From positions 1-11,906 of the forward strand of contig QHON01000164.1 of assembly GCA_003218815.1 (NCBI GenBank): DNA of 11,906 bases, written 5' to 3'. The notes beneath the pieces are model-generated. The model saw nothing but the letters and a program-made list of their open reading frames with translations, was not told the DNA's origin and searched no databases. The translations under genes were made by a program, and so were the position numbers. The stretch comes from Verrucomicrobiota bacterium. GTDB taxonomy: Bacteria; Verrucomicrobiota; Verrucomicrobiia; Chthoniobacterales; UBA10450. This document shows positions 7,796 to 11,906 of this stretch, piece by piece; positions within the stretch are counted from its first letter, which is position 1; each line of letters opens with the position of its first letter.

Positions 7796-8823
7796 GTCCC
7801 CCAAAATCAACGACGCAGCTGCCTTCCGCGCCAACGCACCCGAACGGAGATGCGATTCAGCGGATAGAACGTGGATCGGAACTGGGGTGGCGCGCGCAGT
7901 CGGCGGTCCCTCTCGCAGCTTTAGTGGCGCTCGCAATTCATTTGCTCTTTTCGAAGAGTGCACCGGTCGTCGAAACGCATTCTTACACGCTGTTCTTCTA
8001 CGAGATCGTCGGTGTGTCGATTGTCCTCTCAATTGCGCAACGATTCTGGATGCGATTGCGCTCCTGGATGCGGCATATGTGTCCGATCCTTACGGCGGCA
8101 ATCTTGTTACTCGGTCTTTGGGACATCGTAACATTCGGTTTCCAACTCCTCCCGATGCCGTACTTTCCCGGGCCAGCGGCGGTGCTTCGCAATCTAATTA
8201 ACGATCGCGCGCTGTTGCTGGACAGCACCTGGCACTCCCTCGCGTTGCTTCTAAGTGGCTACACCGTTGGCGTGCTCGTTGGCCTGATCAGCGGGATTTG
8301 CATCGGATGGTCAACCCCGGTTCGTTATTGGGGGATGCCACTGCTCAAGGTCGTCGGACCCATTCCAGCCACGGCATGGATCCCTCTTGCGATGGTAGTT
8401 TCGCCGTCGACTGTCGTGTCCGCCGCGGGATTGATCGCGCTCGCGGTTTGGTTTCCGGTGACGATGCTTACTGCTTCCGGCATTTCCAATACTCGCGCTT
8501 CTTACCTCGATGTTGCTCGAACCCTCGGCGCCGGACGCGCTTATCTCATCTTTCGCGTCGCAATCCCAGCAGCGGTTCCGAACATTTTCATCGGCTTATT
8601 TATGGGACTTGGTGCGTCTTTTCTAACGCTTGTGGTCGCAGAATCTGTCGGAGTGAAGTCCGGCCTCGGCTGGTATGTCAGTTGGGCGCAGGGGTGGGCC
8701 GAATATGGCAAAGTCTATGCCGCCCTGATCATCATGGCCGCCTTCTTCTCAACCATCATGACGCTTCTGTTCAAAATCCGCGACCGCATGCTCGTTTGGC
8801 AAAAAGGTGTGATCAAATGGTAG
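7759..8823 (+). CDS. ABC importer permease, NitT/TauT type, with extra N-terminal membrane helices
   Basis: A 354-residue inner-membrane subunit of the importer. After a hydrophilic, Pro-rich N-tail of about 45 residues come two helices that are not part of the usual core (AVPLAALVALAIHLLFS and FFYEIVGVSIVLSIAQ). The binding-protein-dependent permease core follows with about six helices. The cytoplasmic EAA loop, which docks on the ATPase, is DVARTLGAGRAYLIFRVAIP near residue 250. SsuC/TauC/NrtB relatives are usually about 250-280 residues with six helices, so this one has roughly 80 extra. The start ATG overlaps the binding-protein gene by 37 bases and has no clear ribosome site, so translational coupling is likely. 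No other Met is available before the second extra helix. The stop overlaps the ATPase start. Confidence 0.92.
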   Translation: MRPEKHNSRPEISPPKSTTQLPSAPTHPNGDAIQRIERGSELGWRAQSAVPLAALVALAIHLLFSKSAPVVETHSYTLFFYEIVGVSIVLSIAQRFWMRLRSWMRHMCPILTAAILLLGLWDIVTFGFQLLPMPYFPGPAAVLRNLINDRALLLDSTWHSLALLLSGYTVGVLVGLISGICIGWSTPVRYWGMPLLKVVGPIPATAWIPLAMVVSPSTVVSAAGLIALAVWFPVTMLTASGISNTRASYLDVARTLGAGRAYLIFRVAIPAAVPNIFIGLFMGLGASFLTLVVAESVGVKSGLGWYVSWAQGWAEYGKVYAALIIMAAFFSTIMTLLFKIRDRMLVWQKGVIKW

Positions 8824-9620
8824 CGCTCGCGGAAATCGAGGCATCCTCGCTTGGCATCCGGGAAGTTCGAAAGAGTTTTCCGGTGCCCGACGATCCTTTG
8901 CGCCGCTGGCCGGTTCTAGATGGGATTTCCTTCTCGCTCGCAGCGGGGGAACTGGTTTCCCTGATTGGCCCAAGCGGCTGTGGAAAGTCTACGCTCCTGC
9001 GCCTGATTGCGGGCCTGGAATCTTCCGACTCCGGAGAGCTTTTGATAGGCTCTGAGAAGATTACTCAACCAGGCGCGGAACGGGGCCTGGTTTTTCAAGA
9101 TCCCAACCTCTTTCCGTGGCTCACGGTGCGCCGCAACATCCAGGCTGGATTGGTCGCGCGCGGGGTTTTACGTGAAAAGCGCCACGAAGTAGACGATTTC
9201 ATGCGTCTCGTGGGCTTGGAAACCTTTGCCGACGCGTATCCGCATCATCTTTCGGGCGGGATGGCCCAGCGTGTCGCGCTCGCGCGAGCGCTTATCAATC
9301 ATCCCAAAGTCCTTCTCTTGGACGAACCGCTGGGCGCGCTGGACGCTTTCACCCGCATGCGGATGCAGGATGAAGTGCTTCGCCTCTGGCAAGGACGCCG
9401 CACCACGATGCTCCTTGTCACACACGACATCGACGAAGCCATCTATATGAGCGATCGCATCATGATCATGAGTCCGCGGCCCGGCAGGATCGAGCGAACC
9501 ATCTCCGTCGCATTAGATCGCCCGCGCCAGCGCAGCAGCCCAGATTTCCTGCGCTTACGCGGCGACATTCTCGAATTCGTTCATTTCGCCGGAAACGCTT
9601 CGATAGAAAACAAAAGCTAA
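8817..9620 (+). CDS. ABC importer ATP-binding protein, NitT/TauT (SsuB/TauB-like)
   Basis: A 267-residue ATPase that powers the importer on the cytoplasmic face. Motifs in order: Walker A GPSGCGKST (51-59), Q-loop in LVFQDPNLFPW (Gln94), signature LSGGMAQR (145-152), Walker B VLLLDEP with Glu170, D-loop GALD, and switch His203 in LLVTHDIDEA. The LSGGMAQR signature, the DEPLGALDAFTR stretch and the C-terminal RPGRIERTISVALDRPR are typical of the nitrate/sulfonate/taurine class. The start ATG lies within the permease stop (ATGGTAG, 7-base overlap) with AAGGTG 7 bases upstream, a good site. An open frame extends upstream to 8298 but overlaps the permease and is not coding. This is the last intact gene of the operon; a fragment of a second ATPase of the same class follows directly. 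Confidence 0.96.
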   Translation: MVALAEIEASSLGIREVRKSFPVPDDPLRRWPVLDGISFSLAAGELVSLIGPSGCGKSTLLRLIAGLESSDSGELLIGSEKITQPGAERGLVFQDPNLFPWLTVRRNIQAGLVARGVLREKRHEVDDFMRLVGLETFADAYPHHLSGGMAQRVALARALINHPKVLLLDEPLGALDAFTRMRMQDEVLRLWQGRRTTMLLVTHDIDEAIYMSDRIMIMSPRPGRIERTISVALDRPRQRSSPDFLRLRGDILEFVHFAGNASIENKS

Positions 9621-9623
9621 ATA

Positions 9624-9644
9624 GGCTGCCGCCGCCCGGTAGCC
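9624..9644 (+). terminator. Hairpin just after the ABC operon
   Basis: GGCTGCC (9624-9630) and GGTAGCC (9638-9644) can pair over seven positions, including one G-U, around a 7-nt loop, starting 4 bases after the ATPase stop. No T-run follows, so it would be an imperfect intrinsic terminator at best; it might instead protect the 3' end of the mRNA. Confidence 0.3.
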
Positions 9645-9657
9645 CCGCAGCGTCGCG

Positions 9658-9837
9658 CGACCATTTCAAGAAGTTGTCGATGTCGATCTTCCGCGACCGC
9701 GCGACCTCGATTCGCCCGGTTATTTGGAAAAACGCGACCGAATTTTCCGTGTCATGGGCATGAGCCTACGTGTGGGTGAAACTGCGGCCGCGTCATCAAC
9801 CCGCGGTCGAAGTCGCGCAAAAACAACAACGCGGTAA
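9658..9837 (+). pseudogene. Remnant: C-terminal end of a second NitT/TauT-type ABC ATPase
   Basis: In this frame the sequence reads RPFQEVVDVDLPRPRD, then SPGYLEKRDRIFRVMG, which fits the conserved end of SsuB/TauB-type ATPases (RPGR-x-x-x-x-I-DVDLPRPRDRTSPEF, then RRRIL). The intact ATPase just upstream has its own version of this segment (RIERTISVALDRPR), so this is a paralogous tail and not its continuation, and it is in another frame. A stop at 9640-9642 and the absence of any start or Walker motifs mean the first ~220 residues are gone. The last ~25 residues before the TAA (9835-9837) are basic and not recognisable. This is either a leftover of a tandem duplication or the eroded original ATPase. 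Call rests on motif likeness over about 35 residues. Confidence 0.6.
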
Positions 9838-9858
9838 CATAATCTCGCCCCGCTCTCG

Positions 9859-10262
9859 TCAGGCACTAACCGCCCAAGTTAAGTGAGGACACTGTTGGCG
9901 GATCGCATTGCACAATGCATAATTTTCCAACGCCTCGCCGCCGGAGAGCATTAAAACAAAGATGGAACCGGCGAGGTATTCATGGAGAAGAACAGAAGTA
10001 ACGATGGAAATTCCGGCGAGGAGATCGGAGTCGAATTCTCGCCGTAAAGGTTTCTGGCTAGTTGATAAACGAGAGGAATACTACCGAAAACAAGCGCGGC
10101 CAGAAACGGGATTTGGTAAATTCCGAGAGACGCGCGCAAAGCGAAGCGACGGACGAGATGCACCAGGATCGCCGCAGCCGCGAAAACGGCCATGACGGCT
10201 AGTCCTGCGACGATGGAGAACGGTGACCGATTCCCGAAACCGGCTCGCAGGCGGTTGATGTC
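9859..10262 (-). pseudogene. Remnant: N-terminal membrane region of a heavy-metal P1B-type ATPase, frameshifted
   Basis: Read on the minus strand in two frames. The first gives FSIVAGLAVMAVFAAAAILV and then LGIYQIPFLAALVFGSIPLV followed by YQLARN, matching the first membrane helices of heavy-metal-translocating P-type ATPases of the Zn/Cd/Co class. The second, after a one-base shift near 10041-10055, gives REFDSDLLAGISIVTSVLLH and EYLAGSIFVLMLSGGEALEN, the following helices of the same family. An upstream in-frame stop at 10263-10265 and a stop at 9859-9861 bound it. The actuator domain, the CPx metal site, DKTG phosphorylation site and ATP-binding domain are all absent, so it cannot pump. 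The frameshift plus truncation make it a pseudogene fragment of about 120 residues. It lies tail-to-tail with the ABC ATPase remnant, 21 bases apart. Confidence 0.7.
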
Positions 10263-10417
10263 TCAACTTTGGCGCATCGACGGTCAGTTACAGCATGCTC
10301 ACCTTTCATCCCAGCGGCAGCGCTAGGTCAAGCTTTGACGAACCCTTGCCTCTGCTGATAACTCAGTCGTTGATTGAGTGGGACTTGGACGGCGTCGAAT
10401 CTTGTCGGTGGTCTCCG
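10263..10417. other. Unassigned intergenic stretch in the decay zone
   Basis: No credible gene or remnant was recognised on either strand. A 79-codon plus-strand frame from 10295 has no family resemblance and lacks a ribosome site. Nothing else here but a short dyad near 10255-10268 (GTTGA-TGTC-TCAAC). Confidence 0.4.
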
Positions 10418-10576
10418 TTACGCGCGCGCGTGTCCGGTCGCCCTTTTGACAAAAAAAGCCCGCTGGTCATGAGCGGCAAACGAAAACCGGACGACTTGGA
10501 ACGCGAAGAAAGTTACAATGACCAAAATGATTAACAGTCTGCTCGACACCGTATGAGATTTCGGCGGACGAAACAT
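10418..10576 (-). CDS. Possible small single-pass membrane protein (doubtful)
   Basis: A 52-residue frame with a convincing hydrophobic helix (LLIILVIVTFFAFQVVRFSF, about residues 14-33), a basic N-terminus and a basic C-tail. It has no recognised family and no clear ribosome site, and its start overlaps the divergent glucan-synthase gene by 24 bases. The C-terminal codons include the alternating CG run at 10421-10430. It may be a real small membrane protein, the end of a further decayed gene, or chance. Confidence 0.2.
   Translation of the reverse strand: MFRPPKSHTVSSRLLIILVIVTFFAFQVVRFSFAAHDQRAFFVKRATGHARA
10446..10519 (+). promoter_or_regulatory. Tentative promoter elements before the glucan-synthase-like gene
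   Basis: A perfect TTGACA is at 10446-10451 and a 5/6 match to the -10 box (TACAAT) at 10514-10519, 33 bases before the ATG. They are too far apart to pair. TTGGAA at 10496-10501 is too close to TACAAT (12 bases). Only the -10-like box is at a plausible distance from the start. Confidence 0.2.
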
Positions 10577-11906
10577 GATCGTGTTTTGGTGGTCGGCATT
10601 TTCCAGAGCCCGAAGACCGGTCGGGCTGTACTGAAAAATCTCCATCGCACCCAGTTTCGCCGCGCGGCCGCGATCCACGCTTCGGCCAGAGGCCGGCCCC
10701 GGGTCGAGGAAAATGGGATATCGGCGATCGGCGGATCGGCCGCCACTGCGGCTTTCGGCCTGGCCCTTGGCGCATTCATCTTTTGGCAGCGCGGAATGCT
10801 GGCCGATTACCGGCTGGGCGGGTTGGCCCTCTTTTTCGTTGCGTTCGTGTTGGCGGGCGCTCTCACCGGCTGGATTCTCGTTCGGTTGCTTCAGGAGCAT
10901 GTCGCTGCGGCGAGCCTCGCGCGCTGCGCGAGCACGATTCTCCCAGGCGAAACGGTGGTACTGGCTGAAGTTCGAGCCACCGAAACGTCGCGTCTGCTGG
11001 CAATCATGCGGGACGTAGAAGCAGAGGCGCCCGTGACGTTTGCTTTTCATTCGCCGCCGCATTTCCGATTCAAATCGAGCGCACGACCGCTCGGTCATGA
11101 ACTGCCTTCGGGTCAGCGTCTCGCGGAAAATGCCGCCCGCCTCGCGCACGAGATCCCGGTCAGCCGCGAAGCGAAGGCGCGCGGGCCATCCTTTCTGCGC
11201 CGGTTGCGCGAGATCGAGCGGGCGCTGGAATGGGCAAACGCAAGCCTAACGATGTCAGCCGAAGTGCACCACGCCTTCACCCTCTCGGCGGAGTGGCTGC
11301 TCGATAACGCTTATTTGATTCGCGAACAGGTGACCGATCTGCGGGAGAGCCTCCCGCAAAAACAGTACGGAAAGCTGCCTCTCATCGCCAGCGGCCCCGA
11401 GGCGGGGCTGCCGCGGGTTTACCATGTAGCCTCGGAAATCGTGGCCGAGAGCGGGGGCGCCTTGGAGCCGGAGTTCATCGGGAAATTTCTGGTCGCTTTT
11501 CAGGCGACCGCGCCGCTGGACATCGGAGAACTCTGGGCCCTGCCGCTTATGTTGCGATTGCAGTTGCTCGAATGCCTGCGCGCGCTCGCGATCCAAGTCG
11601 AGCAACAGCAAAGCCAGAGCGAGGAGGCCGACTTTTGGGCGAATCGGCTCATCACCGCGGGCCGCCACAGTTCGCCACGGTTGCTCAAGATGATGGAAGC
11701 ATTGGTGGAACAGTATCCCGAGCCGACGCCGCATTTTGCGAGCGAACTGGTGGCGCATCTCTACGACGAAGAGGGGGTGCTCCCGCTGGTGAGCGGCTGG
11801 CTGGAACGCTCGCTCCGTTCGCCGCTGCTCGAGGTTATGCAGCAGGAACATCGGCGCCAGGCCGTACAGCAGACCGCGCTCACCAACGCGATCAATAGTT
11901 GCCGCC
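10553..11906 (+). CDS. Cyclic beta-1,2-glucan synthase-like protein (NdvB/ChvB N-terminal region) with an added N-terminal membrane module, C-terminus off the window
   Basis: The frame is open from ATG 10553 to the right edge, 451 codons of a family that can exceed 2,500 residues. From about residue 180 it follows the N-terminal region of cyclic beta-1,2-glucan synthases: LPSGQRLAENAARLAHE, LSAEWLLDNAYLIREQV, YGKLPLIASGPEAGLPRVYH, DIGELWALPLMLRLQLLE. In full-length relatives a glycosyltransferase domain and a GH94 phosphorylase domain follow; neither is visible here. Residues 1-175 are different: an alpha/beta segment (RVLVVGIFQSPKTGRAVLKN), two membrane helices at about 57-78 and 88-112 (SAATAAFGLALGAFIFW and LALFFVAFVLAGALTGWIL), then a second alpha/beta segment (LPGETVVLAEVRATETSRLL). 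This topology recalls DUF1269/general-stress membrane proteins. GC content is visibly higher than in the genes to the left. An ATG at 10553 is the first in frame; no strong Shine-Dalgarno. Product is likely an envelope or secreted beta-glucan, or a phosphorylase-type enzyme of that superfamily. Confidence 0.82.
   Translation, partial: MRFRRTKHDRVLVVGIFQSPKTGRAVLKNLHRTQFRRAAAIHASARGRPRVEENGISAIGGSAATAAFGLALGAFIFWQRGMLADYRLGGLALFFVAFVLAGALTGWILVRLLQEHVAAASLARCASTILPGETVVLAEVRATETSRLLAIMRDVEAEAPVTFAFHSPPHFRFKSSARPLGHELPSGQRLAENAARLAHEIPVSREAKARGPSFLRRLREIERALEWANASLTMSAEVHHAFTLSAEWLLDNAYLIREQVTDLRESLPQKQYGKLPLIASGPEAGLPRVYHVASEIVAESGGALEPEFIGKFLVAFQATAPLDIGELWALPLMLRLQLLECLRALAIQVEQQQSQSEEADFWANRLITAGRHSSPRLLKMMEALVEQYPEPTPHFASELVAHLYDEEGVLPLVSGWLERSLRSPLLEVMQQEHRRQAVQQTALTNAINSCR

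Noticed and set aside
8298..8816. Upstream 173-codon extension of the ABC ATPase frame
   Set aside because: It lies inside the permease gene in another frame, has no family resemblance, and the ATPase has a well-placed ATG at 8817 with a ribosome site.
10577..11149. Long minus-strand open frame (243 codons in all, to 10418) across the synthase gene
   Set aside because: It is antisense to a frame with clear family motifs, is Arg/Gln-rich with no recognisable domain, and is best seen as a shadow; only its last 52 codons are kept as a doubtful small gene.
11255..11851. 198-codon minus-strand frame at the right edge
   Set aside because: Antisense shadow of the glucan-synthase-like gene; no domain pattern.
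1..11906. CRISPR array, tRNA/rRNA genes, insertion sequences, toxin-antitoxin or phage-defence genes
   Set aside because: No regularly spaced repeats, cloverleaf-like segments, transposase frames or defence domains were recognised on either strand.

Overview
The window looks like ordinary chromosome from a GC-moderate (roughly 55-60%) Gram-negative soil bacterium. Gene style suggests Verrucomicrobiota or a neighbour (weak Shine-Dalgarno sites, terse intergenic gaps, Ala-rich signal peptides ending in FGQQ), but this is an impression and there is no rRNA or marker gene to prove it. No tRNA, rRNA, IS element, CRISPR array or phage gene was seen.

Left part (1-4454), housekeeping: a PolX-type DNA polymerase with a PHP domain runs off the left edge on the minus strand. 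Upstream of it on the same strand is a membrane-anchored lytic transglycosylase. It diverges, across about 50 bases, from a complete primosomal helicase gene priA on the plus strand.

Middle (4474-9620): a secreted class A beta-lactamase-fold serine hydrolase lacks the usual omega-loop glutamate. It ends tail-to-tail with priA. Upstream of it is a LysR-type regulator, which diverges from a three-gene ABC importer operon: a cysteine-rich lipoprotein binding protein of the NitT/TauT (NMT1-like) type, a permease with extra N-terminal membrane helices, and an ATPase. The three genes overlap or touch (37-base and 7-base overlaps), so they are one transcription unit. A strong nested inverted repeat lies in the shared LysR/operon promoter region and is the best candidate operator. 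The substrate is not known. The abundance of Cys and His in the binding protein makes a metal or metal complex, or a thiol-reactive ligand, worth considering beside the usual nitrate/sulfonate/pyrimidine-precursor options.

Decay zone (9621-10552): about 930 bases without an intact gene. They hold at least two gene corpses that simple ORF calling misses: the C-terminal tail of a second NitT/TauT-type ATPase (plus strand) and the frameshifted N-terminal membrane region of a heavy-metal P1B-type ATPase (minus strand). This marks a recombination or erosion boundary next to the importer operon.

Right edge (10553-11906): a higher-GC gene runs off the window on the plus strand. Its residues from about 180 onward match the N-terminal region of cyclic beta-1,2-glucan synthases (NdvB/ChvB type). 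In front of that is a module with an alpha/beta segment, two membrane helices and a second alpha/beta segment, reminiscent of DUF1269/general-stress-protein membrane proteins. This apparent fusion, the cysteine-rich importer and the two remnants are the most interesting items. I see no complete, clearly novel multi-gene system.
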